In this document: positions 45,711 through 54,533 of the stretch, piece by piece
Position numbering within the stretch: the stretch's first letter is position 1
How the letters are laid out: every line of letters starts with the position of its first letter
The notes under the pieces: model-generated
The model's database searches: none
What the model was told of the DNA's origin: nothing
The model's input: the letters and a program-made list of their open reading frames with translations, nothing else
Translations under genes and position numbers: made by a program
Assembly (NCBI GenBank): GCA_026416715.1
Contig: JAOAEQ010000019.1
Location: 1 to 64,000, forward strand
DNA from: a bacterium
GTDB lineage: Bacteria; UBP4; UBA4092; JAOAEQ01
Direction of reading: 5' to 3'
DNA length: 64,000 nt

Positions 45711-46730
45711 CTAATAGTTCATTTGCCCTTGTTTCGTTTTCAGCCATGCTAGCGTTTTAACTAATCCTTCTTTCAACGGGATATGGGTATATCCGAGTTC
45801 TTGTTCTGCTTTTGCAGAAGTATAGGTCCAATCGTGCTTATAGATTTCGATAGTTCCGCGGGTATTCTGCGGAATGCGATTGCTGAACCTAGCGTACACT
45901 TCTTCGCAGCCGGCAACGAATTTTGCTAGCCAATATGGGATATGCCGTTTCGGTGCAGGAATGTTCGAGAGCGATTCAAGTAAACTGATAAACGTTTGGA
46001 TGCTCGCATTTTCGCCACCAAGGATATATCTTGCTCCAAGCGGCGCTTTTTCAAGCGCTAGAATATGCCCGGTTACCACATCATCAACATAAACATAATT
46101 CCATTGCTTCGAGCCGTCACCGAGCAATCCGGGCAGCTTCCGGTTAAGATATTGCTGAATTAGGTTGACAACGATATTCCCTTGCGTCATTTCGCCTGGT
46201 CCGTAAATTACCCCAGGATACAGGATAACGACCGGATATCCTTCATTCGCATATTTCCGCGCTAGTTGGTCCGCAAGATATTTCGTTCGTTCATAATCGT
46301 TATGAAAGGCGGTGCTGATGGTCAAACGGTGTGGTGAGATATAATTCTCGTCGGCTACTACTCCATCCGTTGGACCAAGCGCAATAAATGACGAGGTATA
46401 AATAATTTTCTGTACTCCGGCTCGGGTAGCGCAAGTTAGAACATTTCCGAGCCCTTCAACATTAACCCGGTCAAACTGAACTCGATCGCGTACCCAAGTT
46501 TTAACCAACGCCGCAGTATGCAAAACGTATTGACAACCCGCTACCGCTTTGGTGAGTGAAATTTCATCGGTTATATCGCCTTCCGCCAATTCTATCCCCA
46601 ATTCTTTAAGGGCACAGCTAGCTTCGCTTTTCCTTGAGCGAACAAACGCACGCACCGGTTCATTTCTTCTCCGGAGTTCCGTAGCTAAATTTTTACCGAG
46701 AAATCCTGTTGCACCAGTAACTAATATCAT
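45711..46730 (-). CDS. NAD-dependent epimerase/dehydratase (extended SDR, dihydroflavonol-reductase-like)
   Basis: A 339-residue extended short-chain dehydrogenase. The N-terminal Rossmann motif is MILVTGATGFLGKNLATEL, the active-site region has YTSSFIALGPTDG, and the catalytic YxxxK is seen in YERTKYLADQLA with following VVILYPGVIYGPGE. All catalytic residues are present. The closest named relatives are the dihydroflavonol-4-reductase-like NAD-dependent epimerases that act on sugar nucleotides or isoprenoid precursors, such as hopanoid HpnA. The substrate is not known. Confidence 0.87.
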   Translation of the reverse strand: MILVTGATGFLGKNLATELRRRNEPVRAFVRSRKSEASCALKELGIELAEGDITDEISLTKAVAGCQYVLHTAALVKTWVRDRVQFDRVNVEGLGNVLTCATRAGVQKIIYTSSFIALGPTDGVVADENYISPHRLTISTAFHNDYERTKYLADQLARKYANEGYPVVILYPGVIYGPGEMTQGNIVVNLIQQYLNRKLPGLLGDGSKQWNYVYVDDVVTGHILALEKAPLGARYILGGENASIQTFISLLESLSNIPAPKRHIPYWLAKFVAGCEEVYARFSNRIPQNTRGTIEIYKHDWTYTSAKAEQELGYTHIPLKEGLVKTLAWLKTKQGQMNY

Positions 46731-46820
46731 AAGTTACAAAATAACGAATGCGTGAACCAGTAAATCGGTGAAGGATGAGAAAATTATTTATCCCGTTCTC
46801 CGAGTTTCCGGCTTCCCGAT

Positions 46821-48065
46821 TCAGTGTTTGGATTTACCGCCCGGACCGGAAAAAGCATACACCGTAACACCAAGCGTTCCGATAATGAACGCGAGATAAA
46901 ATGGATATTCCGGTTTAATCGTCCAGAGCCAACCGCCAACCAGCGACGCTGGGAAAACAATAATCCCGCGCAGTAAATAGTATACTCCAACCGCACGAGC
47001 GCGTGCATCCGGTTGCGCTAAATCAACAATCAGTGCTTTTCGCGCAGGTTCACCAATTTCGCGAAAACCAGCGATGATAAACGCTACTGTCAACCCAATC
47101 GTTAATGGGGCGAATTCATCTGCAGTAACCACCATTAGCGGAAACAGGGAAAAAAAGATAAAGGTTAAAAGCACAAACGGTTTCCGTTCAGTAACATCCG
47201 CAAGTTTAGCGATAGGAATATAGATTAAAATTGCGGTTAGCATCTGGATGCTGGTTAACCAGCCGAAGGTGAACGTGTCCACATTAAGAATATTCATGAG
47301 ATAGAGAACAATGAAAACCTTTGGGATACCTTCCGCCCAACGCGCAAGGATATCGGAAACTAACAATCGTTTCAATTGCGTATCCATTTTCCGCCAGATA
47401 TCGGAGAATCGAAACGAATCGGTTACCGATACTGGTTTTTCAATATAATACCTGCGAACGATAATCATTGATATGAGAGAGAGAATAATGGTGATAACGA
47501 GACAGAGCCGAATACCGGTTACGAAACCTTTTTGCTCGCCTAACTGCGAACATGCGACCGCAATAATTGCTCCGCCGAGCGGTGGCGCGAGAACAATCGG
47601 AATCCGTTTAAGAATTGATTGCATACTGAATCCGATAACCCGTCGAGATTTCGGCAGGTTATCCCCGATAATTGCAAATATCGCAGGTAGCGTTAAACTA
47701 CTCCACGACATAACGAAGAGCGTCCCAATAATAACGAACAGCCAATTCTGACTTATTAGGTAAAGGATATAACCGAATATAGCTAGCCAAATGAAAATAA
47801 GTAACGCAATTCGGCGACCTAGTTTGTCTGTTAACCATCCGCCAGGGTACTGATACAACGCATCTAGGATATCTTTTAACGTACCGTAGAACGCAATGAT
47901 CCACGCCGATGCACCGAGAAGTTCCAAATATTTCGGGATAAATCGGCTCCAAAGTTCTTCACCCATCCCGATAATCAGAACCGTAACTAACATGACCAGA
48001 ATGTTCCTTTTCAAACCCAACCAATCAAGGATACGAGATGCTATAAGGAGGTTTTCCTGTTTCAT
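46821..48065 (-). CDS. Major facilitator superfamily transporter
   Basis: A 414-residue membrane protein with about 12 helices. The MFS loop 2-3 motif is visible as GGWLTDKLGRRIALL near residue 77 and a second-half counterpart as IAKLADVTERKPFVL near 285. The middle has a cytoplasmic linker around residues 195-225. The first helix segment reads NILVMLVTVLIIGMGEELWS. The substrate cannot be predicted. It lies 91 bases upstream of the epimerase gene on the same strand and may share a transcript. Confidence 0.88.
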   Translation of the reverse strand: MKQENLLIASRILDWLGLKRNILVMLVTVLIIGMGEELWSRFIPKYLELLGASAWIIAFYGTLKDILDALYQYPGGWLTDKLGRRIALLIFIWLAIFGYILYLISQNWLFVIIGTLFVMSWSSLTLPAIFAIIGDNLPKSRRVIGFSMQSILKRIPIVLAPPLGGAIIAVACSQLGEQKGFVTGIRLCLVITIILSLISMIIVRRYYIEKPVSVTDSFRFSDIWRKMDTQLKRLLVSDILARWAEGIPKVFIVLYLMNILNVDTFTFGWLTSIQMLTAILIYIPIAKLADVTERKPFVLLTFIFFSLFPLMVVTADEFAPLTIGLTVAFIIAGFREIGEPARKALIVDLAQPDARARAVGVYYLLRGIIVFPASLVGGWLWTIKPEYPFYLAFIIGTLGVTVYAFSGPGGKSKH

Positions 48066-48183
48066 GTAACATTTTGATAGTTCGATAGAGATTAGGAATG
48101 CAACTTTGCGCTAAATCGGAAAAGAAAATTGAACGATACGTTGCTAACTTCGCCTATTGACCGATTCAGCTATTTATAGCAAA

Positions 48184-48612
48184 TCAGCTTTTTTCTTCTT
48201 TAATTTTGTTCTGGCAATAGGCATAAAGCGCATCATAAACGATAAACTCTTTCTCCAGAATTTCATGGTCATCATTACAGATTAAAGCAAATCCTTGAGC
48301 GATAGCCTTTAATCCCGGTCCTTCCGGTGCGCTATCTCGGTCGGTGGAAACATCTGCAGCATGAACAATTTTCGCTAGCGCTACTAGAGCTGGATCTGAG
48401 AGGTTGTATTTTTCGATAATCACTTCAAAACTGCATTTGCCACTATGATGCCCTAGTTCGACTCCCGCTGCATCGAACGGTATTCCTTCTGTTACAGCAA
48501 TTTTATCCGCTGGAACGAATATGAATTCTGCTTGCGGATCAATAAACTTTTTAATCAACCAAGGGCAAGCAACTCGGTCAACCTTAATATGTTCTCTCGT
48601 CACCCATTTCAT
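48184..48612 (-). CDS. Chromate resistance protein ChrB-like domain protein
   Basis: A 142-residue protein matching the C-terminal domain of ChrB/chromate-resistance exported proteins. The opening MKWVTREHIKVDRVACPWLI and IDPQAEFIFVP are strong family marks, followed by GVELGHHSGKCSFE and the acidic HAADVSTDRDS. The N-terminal ChrB regulatory domain is absent, as in many short stand-alone members. The name reflects the family and does not prove chromate resistance here, since no chrA transporter is nearby. It starts at an ATG behind GAGGGA. Confidence 0.85.
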   Translation of the reverse strand: MKWVTREHIKVDRVACPWLIKKFIDPQAEFIFVPADKIAVTEGIPFDAAGVELGHHSGKCSFEVIIEKYNLSDPALVALAKIVHAADVSTDRDSAPEGPGLKAIAQGFALICNDDHEILEKEFIVYDALYAYCQNKIKEEKS

Positions 48613-48782
48613 ATATCCCTCACGATGTATTGTGTAAAGTATTTATATTTGACAAATAAATTGGTTTAAGTCTCTTGGCACGTTAAATGTAAAATATGAC
48701 AAGCAAATATACTTTACTAGTTTTGTTTTTATCTTTTCGATTGACTTTTGTTGTCGCGTAAAACAATTTAATATTCCTATAA

Positions 48783-48827
48783 TGGAGTAGAATCGGAATT
48801 GAACGGTTCAATTCCGATTCTACTCCA
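48783..48827. repeat. Family-3 45-bp palindrome (perfect arms)
   Basis: Two exact 22-base arms (48783-48804 and 48806-48827) surround one G, with core TTGAACGGTTCAA. They share TAGAAT and GAATTGAAC with the element at 17199. It lies in the 233-base gap between the HIT and ChrB-like genes. Confidence 0.85.
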
Positions 48828-48845
48828 GAGTCAAGCTAAAACTAC

Positions 48846-49358
48846 CTATGGTTTTTTCTTTAGTGTAGCAAGTTTTTTTACGAAAGCATCGGTTAGTTTC
48901 TGTTTGGTTTCATTCGGGTCTTCAACGATAATTTTCGACCCGCCAATGATATCGAGGAAGCCAAGTTCGTTATAATATCGGGGAACAATATGCAAATGGA
49001 GATGCTCGATACTTGCTCCGCTAGCTTCCCTGACATTGAATCCGATAGTAAACCCTCGTGGATTATAGATTTCTTCGAGTACATCCATTGTTAAATTTTG
49101 GATTTTATAGAGTTCGTTAACCTCTTTTATGGTCAATTCTCGCGGGTCAACGATATGCCGATTCGGAAATAACATTACATGACCAGGATTATAGGGATAA
49201 AGATTTAAACTAACCGAAAATAATTTAGACTTATATATCGTTAGGTTTACCACATCCGGTGCGTTGTTTAATATTCCACAAAGAATGCATCCTTGTAACC
49301 GCTTTCGTTCATGAATATATTTTCGTTTGCCTGGAACAAATAAATGCTTTTTTAGCAT
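48846..49358 (-). CDS. HIT-family hydrolase/phosphorylase
   Basis: A 170-residue histidine-triad protein. The catalytic motif HLHLHIVPRY is present near residue 117. The N-terminal CILCGILNN supplies a Cys pair that often binds zinc in the Ap4A-hydrolase/phosphorylase-like branch. Residues around NPGHVMLFPNRHI are the conserved nucleotide-binding strand. It should cleave a nucleoside phosphate-linked substrate such as a dinucleoside polyphosphate. Its gene lies 73 bases downstream of parB on the same strand but has no obvious functional link to it. Confidence 0.9.
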   Translation of the reverse strand: MLKKHLFVPGKRKYIHERKRLQGCILCGILNNAPDVVNLTIYKSKLFSVSLNLYPYNPGHVMLFPNRHIVDPRELTIKEVNELYKIQNLTMDVLEEIYNPRGFTIGFNVREASGASIEHLHLHIVPRYYNELGFLDIIGGSKIIVEDPNETKQKLTDAFVKKLATLKKKP

Positions 49359-49430
49359 AAGAATCCTAACCTCGTAACTATAGGAAAAGTAAATATTTAG
49401 GAAATAAAAGAATGAACTGCTTAAAACCTA

Positions 49431-50315
49431 TTATTCCGGTTTTACACCGAGTTTTAGCAGAATTCGGTCTAGCTCATCGAGTGAATGGAATTCAATTTCG
49501 ATTTTCCCTTTCTTTCCGCGAACAGACAACCGAACTTTAGTACCCAGCGCACGTTGAATCTGTTCTTCAAGGTGAGCTACTTCAGGTGCTGGAGTTGTTT
49601 TCCTTTCGAGACCCTTATGACCTGATTTAATCCGTTTAACTAAATTCTCTGTTTGTCGAACCGATAAAAATTTTTTTAGAATAATAGTACATACTTCTTC
49701 TTGCTGATGAACGGTTGGAAGAGATAACAACGCGCGGGCGTGTCCGAAAGAAATTGTTCCACGTGAAACCTTTTCCTGGATAGATTCAGGTAACTCTAAT
49801 AATCTCAATATATTTGAAACAGAACTACGATCTAATCCGGTCTTTTTCGCTATATCTTCATGCCGTAAATTGAATTGCGTAATTAGTTGCTGGAATCCTT
49901 TTGCTTTTTCAATTGGATTCAAATCGTCACGTTGGAGATTTTCAATCAACGCTAATTCTAACGCCTCTTGGTCTGAAACCTGTTTAATAATTGCCGGAAT
50001 CGTTGGGAGATTAAGCTTAACCGCAGCGCGATACCTTCGTTCTCCAGCAATGATTTCATAGCCAGAATCAACCTGACGAACCGTTATCGGTAAGATTATT
50101 CCCTTTTCTCGAATAGAAGCAGCTAATTCTTCAAGGGAAGTATCTGAAAAATTTTGTCGCGGTTGTAGCTTATTCGGCTTAAGACTAGCGAGTGGAATTT
50201 CCACTACTTGCTCTTGTTTCTGCTGGTCTCTCGCTAACGTTTCGAGCATTTGTTTTTTCTCTGTAGGAATTAATGCAGATAATCCCCTACCGAGCGCTTG
50301 TTTCTTCACGTTCAA
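49431..50315 (-). CDS. parB: Chromosome partitioning protein ParB
   Basis: ParB binds parS and spreads along DNA as a CTP-dependent clamp to segregate origins. The 294-residue protein has the N-terminal ALGRGLSALI that touches ParA. The CTPase/spreading domain has LQPRQNF and the GERRYRA box (near residue 93), and a helix-turn-helix reads HEDIAKKTGLDRSSVSNILR. A C-terminal dimerisation region closes it. It uses a GTG start and overlaps parA by 29 bases. A parS site lies within its own coding sequence at 49755. Confidence 0.95.
   Translation of the reverse strand: MNVKKQALGRGLSALIPTEKKQMLETLARDQQKQEQVVEIPLASLKPNKLQPRQNFSDTSLEELAASIREKGIILPITVRQVDSGYEIIAGERRYRAAVKLNLPTIPAIIKQVSDQEALELALIENLQRDDLNPIEKAKGFQQLITQFNLRHEDIAKKTGLDRSSVSNILRLLELPESIQEKVSRGTISFGHARALLSLPTVHQQEEVCTIILKKFLSVRQTENLVKRIKSGHKGLERKTTPAPEVAHLEEQIQRALGTKVRLSVRGKKGKIEIEFHSLDELDRILLKLGVKPE
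49755..49770. promoter_or_regulatory. parS site within parB
   Basis: TGTTCCACGTGAAACC differs from the bacterial consensus TGTTTCACGTGAAACA at two positions. The central CACGTG and the GTTNCACGTGAAAC core are complete. parS sites inside or next to parAB are common. Confidence 0.8.
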
Positions 50316-51063
50316 TCACCTCTTGAGTTAGTTTAATATAAGCTTCGGCTCCGGAAGAGCGGAAATCATAAAAAATAATCGGTTTGCCAAACCCTGGCGC
50401 TTCGCTTAATCTGATCGACCGTGGGATAACCGTTTTGAATACTCGGTCGCCAAAATGTTGCCTGACTTCATCAGCTACCTGCGAAGATAAATTAGTTCTA
50501 CTATCATACATAGTTAAAATGATTCCCAGAATCGCTAGTTCCGGATTGAGTGATGATTTAACTAATTCTATGGTTTCGAGCAGTTTCGCAAACCCTTCCA
50601 GCGCATAATACTCACATTGGAGCGGGATTAATATCTTATTCCCTGCAACGAGAGCGTTAACTGTTAATAAACCTAGCGAAGGTGGAGTGTCAATTAGAAT
50701 ATAATCATAACTATTTTTTATCGAATTAATGGCTTGCTGAAGGAGAAATTCACGATTCTCAATCTCAACTAGTTCAACTTGTGCTCCGTTTAGCTGGTCG
50801 TTTGCGGGCAACAAATCAAGCAGCGGAACAAAAGTATGTACTAAAATTTGGTCAATAGGGGTTGAATTAATGATACCGTCATAGATGCTTTTTGCAATTA
50901 ATCTTTTATCTAGTCCGAGTCCGCTCGTTGCGTTTGCTTGCGGGTCAAGGTCGATCAGCAGCGTTTTTTTACCTGCTGCAGCTAAACAAGCGGCAAGGTT
51001 GACCGCAGTTGTGGTTTTTCCGACACCACCTTTTTGATTCGCAATAGTAATAATTCTATTCAT
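50287..51063 (-). CDS. parA: Chromosome partitioning ATPase ParA (Soj)
   Basis: A 258-residue Walker-type ATPase that forms a nucleoid-bound gradient moved by ParB. It has the deviant Walker A KGGVGKTTTAVNLA with the signature Lys near residue 11, LLIDLDPQANATSG, and YDYILIDTPPSLG (Walker B). The length fits chromosomal Soj rather than plasmid ParA, which carries an extra DNA-binding domain. It is encoded just before parB with a 29-base overlap. A parS site sits 33 bases before its start and a candidate structured RNA a little further upstream. Confidence 0.95.
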   Translation of the reverse strand: MNRIITIANQKGGVGKTTTAVNLAACLAAAGKKTLLIDLDPQANATSGLGLDKRLIAKSIYDGIINSTPIDQILVHTFVPLLDLLPANDQLNGAQVELVEIENREFLLQQAINSIKNSYDYILIDTPPSLGLLTVNALVAGNKILIPLQCEYYALEGFAKLLETIELVKSSLNPELAILGIILTMYDSRTNLSSQVADEVRQHFGDRVFKTVIPRSIRLSEAPGFGKPIIFYDFRSSGAEAYIKLTQEVIEREETSAR

Positions 51064-51095
51064 TCCTGATATTTAACATTTATATTTCACGTGTA

Positions 51096-51111
51096 TGTTT
51101 CACGTGGAACA
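51096..51111. promoter_or_regulatory. parS site upstream of parA
   Basis: TGTTTCACGTGGAACA is one base from the consensus parS and almost fully symmetric. A partial half-site ATTTCACGTGTA lies directly before it at 51084-51095. It would let ParB repress parAB as well as mark the origin region. Confidence 0.85.
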
Positions 51112-51238
51112 TTTTATAAATAATAGATAACTCTGTTAAGATACCATAGGATAGATTATCTTGTCTAGAGGAAATTTAGATTTTTTAGGTGAGCTGATTA
51201 TTTTGCTAAGAATTGAAATTAAAAGTTGATTTTTAGGG

Positions 51239-51347
51239 AAAATAAAAAAGCTCGGAAACTGACCAAGGGATTTGAGGGGAACGCGTTTAAATTTTTCATT
51301 TCGTGCCCGGCAAGGGAACGATATTGCGTTTATAGTCAGTCCGAGCT
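51239..51347 (-). ncRNA. Candidate structured RNA or leader upstream of parA
   Basis: On the minus strand the element starts AGCTCGGACTGAC and ends GTCAG, two bulged bases, TCCGAGCT, then TTTTTTATTTT. This gives a 13-bp closing stem around about 71 bases, followed by a U-tract typical of a terminator. Inside there are repeated GTTCCC segments and a CGGGCACG stretch. It lies between a small protein gene (51399) and parA. It matches no RNA family that I can name. It could be a small RNA of about 110 bases or a 3' UTR of the small gene. Confidence 0.5.
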
Positions 51348-51398
51348 TTTCGCAGCAATTGCTTTCTTTCTAAACAACATCAATAATATCTTACTATC

Positions 51399-51587
51399 TT
51401 AATTGAGCATTTTTACATGGAGAACACTAGTGCCATTCTTATAGCAATGACCCTTTTTAACTCCGGCGAATCCTTTCGCTTTCTGCATAGCTTCAAGGAT
51501 ATTATTCGCCCGAATTAATAATTTCCGTTCGACATATCGACCGGAGCCAACATGTCCCCCTTTAACTAAACAATGGTAAATATTCAA
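51399..51587 (-). CDS. Small conserved-looking protein of 62 residues
   Basis: I do not recognise this protein by name. It is basic, with several Lys/Arg and a Gly-rich beginning (CLVKGGHVGSGRYVERKL). The middle is probably helical (ILEAMQKAKGFAGVKKG), and the end reads KNGTSVLHVKML. The frame uses a TTG start preceded by a good GGGGGTG site seven bases upstream, and no competing gene lies on the other strand. The balanced composition and clear ribosome site support a real gene. Its transcript would run into the candidate RNA at 51239-51347. Confidence 0.55.
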   Translation of the reverse strand: MNIYHCLVKGGHVGSGRYVERKLLIRANNILEAMQKAKGFAGVKKGHCYKNGTSVLHVKMLN

Positions 51588-52001
51588 ATATATTCACCCC
51601 CTTCGATAAATCTATTTAAGCAAATTTTATACCAAATAATAATATTGGCACCGATTGTATTGCAACAATAATAAAATCAAATATTTATAAAATATCGGTT
51701 TGTCGGTTATGTTTTTGTAACCCAACACAACCGTTCAGAAAATTAACGATACCGTTCATTTTCTGAACGCTATTTCGCATTTGCATAATTCCGATACATA
51801 AACTACCCGCTCGAACGAAAACCTATTACCTTCTCTATCATTCTGTTCCAGCAACTTTTATTTCAACGAAAAAAGGAGATATCGTGAAGATGCGCATCTT
51901 GCCAAATGCAATTCCAAAAATGTAGAGATTAAACTATCATTGTGGTAATCGAAAGATGGAAAAAATTAGGATTTGATATAGAGGAGATAAGAAATATAAA
52001 T
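51588..52001. other. Intergenic gap with an inverted repeat
   Basis: This is an AT-rich stretch of about 414 bases. CGTTCAGAAAA (51732-51742) pairs exactly with TTTTCTGAACG (51759-51769) with a 16-base loop. I see no gene and no certain promoter here. Confidence 0.5.
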
Positions 52002-53993
52002 TTATCCTGTAGGTGTTGGTTTAACCAAATTATATTTTCTTATTTTTTCATACAACGTAACCTTGCTAACCCGCAATTGTTCAGCGGTTCTGGTGATATT
52101 CCAATTATTGATATTCAGCGCATGCAAAATATATTTTTTTTCTATTTCTTCTAAGGGAAGGATTTTCGAAGTGGTAGTATCTGTTGGTGCCATAATCTCT
52201 GAAATTGATGCTCCGGCATCAAGCGCATAAAGGTCAGCTGGCCGGATAACGTTAGAGGTTGCCATGACTACAATCCGTTCAATCATATTTTCTAATTCAC
52301 GAACGTTTCCAGGCCAATCCCGATGCTGGAGAATATGCATCGTTTCAGGAGCTATAGTTATCGCTCCTGCTTTATCATATTTACGCAAAAAATGCGCCAC
52401 TAAATAAGGGATATCTTCTCGTCGTTCGCGCAACGAAGGCATATGGATTGGAATAATATTCAGACGATAAAATAAATCTTCGCGGAATCGCTTTTCCGCG
52501 ATCGCTTGATATAAATCCTGATTCGTTGCCGCGATGATTCGAACATCTACTTTAATAGTCTCATTTCCACCGACTCGTTCAAACGCTTTATCTTGCAGAA
52601 CCCGGAGTAACTTCAGTTGTAAAACAGGACTTATATCTCCTATTTCTTCAAGGAATATCGTTCCGTGGTTAGCGGATTCAAACCTACCGATGCGGCGGTT
52701 AGTGGCTCCGGTAAACGACCCTTTTTCGTGTCCAAATAGTTCTGATTCCAGTAATGATTCCGGCAACGCAGCGCAATTTACCACCACAAACGGTTGATTT
52801 TTCCGCGGACTATTCTGATGGATAATCTGGGCAATGAGCGTTTTCCCGGTACCGTTTTCTCCCGTAATTAAAACCGTCGAATCGATTGCCGCTGCCAGTC
52901 TCGCTTTTCGAACCACCTCGCGCATTTTGGGACTCGTCCCGATAATTCGTAATCCGCCTGCTCCTGTAGCGGTATCTACTAACGACCCGGTTGGACTTCC
53001 GCCCGGTTTAACCATATCGAACGTAAACGAAGCGCCTTCCATAAAACTGATAAACTCGCGGAAATCTTTCGAATCAAGCATAGTACGGTCGGTTGCTGAT
53101 TTCCCGAGCCCGTGTTTCGCATAAATCAACCCGAGGTTATATATTGCATTTGCGTTTCCTGGCTCTCGGCGGATGATTTCATTAAACTGCTCGATCGCTT
53201 TCTGAATTTGCCCGGATCTATAATATGCAATACCGAGATTATTTCGTGTGGCTAAAGTATCTAAAACGCTGGGGGTTAATTCGATGACACGAAGATACGC
53301 GCCGATTGCTTTTTCAAACTCATTTTGTCCGAGATAACAATCGCCAAGTACCTGATACGCGGAAACTAGATATGGATTCAATCGAATTGCTTCCTGTAAG
53401 TCAGTTATCGCTGACTTAGGGTTAGCGCTTTTTGACCGCGCTACCCCAAGATAGAAATATATATCCGCAATAAACAACGATTTCTGCGGATAGAATAATC
53501 CGAGATAATATTTATTCGGTTGATATTCATTATGGAGCGAGAGCGCGGTGGTGAAACAGTCGATTGCTTCCGCTATTTCATTGCGATAAAGCTTGATTAA
53601 CCCTAGATTGAAATAAAGGTCTAATCCTTTATATTTCAATTTCAATGCACGCTGATATGCTTGATATGCCTGCGAATGTTTACCCGCATGAAGATAACAA
53701 TGCCCGAGGTCACATAACAGTTGCGGTTGATTTAATCCCGGATTTTCTTTCAGGAGTTTCTCATATCCTAGTAAAGCAGATTCATAATCGCCGAGCATAA
53801 ATTTATATTGTACTTCCTGGTATTCAGGGGTAGATAAAAGCGAAATTCGCGACCGTTTAACCTTCTTTCCCGGCGAGCTATCGGTTGATTGGATCTCAGG
53901 CGATTTGAGTTCAGGGCGAGCAATCGCGGTTCCGCAATTCGGACAGTATCGGCTGGTTTTAGAAACACTCCTCCCGCAGTTTTGACATAGCAA
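52002..53993 (-). CDS. Zinc ribbon - TPR - sigma-54 activator - Fis-type HTH regulator
   Basis: An enhancer-binding activator of sigma-54 RNA polymerase, 663 residues, with an unusual sensor. Residues 3-20 form a zinc ribbon (CQNCGRS and CPNCGTA). About 55-310 are TPR repeats ([20 protein letters not shown] and similar). The AAA+ domain has Walker A GENGTGKT near 378 and the sigma-54 contact loop GSFTGA near 426 (Ser in place of the common Ala). The C-terminus [20 protein letters not shown] is a Fis helix-turn-helix. There is no receiver, GAF or PAS domain. A TTG start at 53993 with AAAGGAGGTG is chosen, because the longer frame would overlap the next gene. It may control the adjacent secretin cluster. 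Confidence 0.87.
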   Translation of the reverse strand: MLCQNCGRSVSKTSRYCPNCGTAIARPELKSPEIQSTDSSPGKKVKRSRISLLSTPEYQEVQYKFMLGDYESALLGYEKLLKENPGLNQPQLLCDLGHCYLHAGKHSQAYQAYQRALKLKYKGLDLYFNLGLIKLYRNEIAEAIDCFTTALSLHNEYQPNKYYLGLFYPQKSLFIADIYFYLGVARSKSANPKSAITDLQEAIRLNPYLVSAYQVLGDCYLGQNEFEKAIGAYLRVIELTPSVLDTLATRNNLGIAYYRSGQIQKAIEQFNEIIRREPGNANAIYNLGLIYAKHGLGKSATDRTMLDSKDFREFISFMEGASFTFDMVKPGGSPTGSLVDTATGAGGLRIIGTSPKMREVVRKARLAAAIDSTVLITGENGTGKTLIAQIIHQNSPRKNQPFVVVNCAALPESLLESELFGHEKGSFTGATNRRIGRFESANHGTIFLEEIGDISPVLQLKLLRVLQDKAFERVGGNETIKVDVRIIAATNQDLYQAIAEKRFREDLFYRLNIIPIHMPSLRERREDIPYLVAHFLRKYDKAGAITIAPETMHILQHRDWPGNVRELENMIERIVVMATSNVIRPADLYALDAGASISEIMAPTDTTTSKILPLEEIEKKYILHALNINNWNITRTAEQLRVSKVTLYEKIRKYNLVKPTPTG

Positions 53994-54060
53994 TGGATTT
54001 TCACCTCCTTTACAAAATATCGTATCTTCAAAACCTGCAATTCGAAACCATACTTTACGG

Positions 54061-54429
54061 TTACATTTTCCCGTTGCTAGGTTTTTCCGTTTGGTTCGAG
54101 TCTCGAGATTCAAGCTTCACGTTTGCTTCTCGATTGAGCCATTTAATTCGTTCTTCCGCAATATACGCAAACTTCGGATATTTTTCAATTAACGTGCGAT
54201 AGATTTCTTCCGCCTGTCGGAACTGGTTTTGATGCTCTAGTTCGTATCCTTTCCGAAATTCCTTTTCGAATCGGATTAGTTCTTCTCGGTCTTGTTCGCT
54301 AAGCGATTTTAAAAGATACCCCAAACCACCGAGCGCGGATGCGGCTAAAAAACTAATAAAATATGGCGGAAAGGCTAATGATAATAATAAAAACCCAACC
54401 GCAGCTAACCCATATTCTTCCTTACGCAT
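54061..54429 (-). CDS. Small membrane protein with TPR-like region
   Basis: A 122-residue protein that I cannot name. Two hydrophobic helices near the N-terminus ([20 protein letters not shown] and then a Gly-rich second segment ending about 42) are followed by a charged helical part. That part reads like one TPR unit ([20 protein letters not shown], then [15 protein letters not shown]). The end is Lys/Glu-rich. It lies between the secretin gene and the sigma-54 activator on the same strand, 67 bases from the latter, so it probably belongs to the same unit. A partner for the TPR activator is possible but unproven. Confidence 0.7.
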   Translation of the reverse strand: MRKEEYGLAAVGFLLLSLAFPPYFISFLAASALGGLGYLLKSLSEQDREELIRFEKEFRKGYELEHQNQFRQAEEIYRTLIEKYPKFAYIAEERIKWLNREANVKLESRDSNQTEKPSNGKM

Positions 54430-54533
54430 ACCGTTGAAAAAATATACTTGTTAAAAACTCGTGTAATTGCTCTAAAATAGTATTATACAACTACCCAGAC
54501 TATAGGCACAAACCCTATGGTAATAGAAATAGG

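Noticed and set aside
51239-51347. 6S RNA
   Set aside because: It is too short at about 110 bases and does not show the long open central bubble with flanking stems at the usual distances.
51645-51680. Sigma-54 promoter (TGGCAC...TTGC)
   Set aside because: TGGCAC and TTGCAA are eight bases apart rather than five, so the -24/-12 geometry fails.
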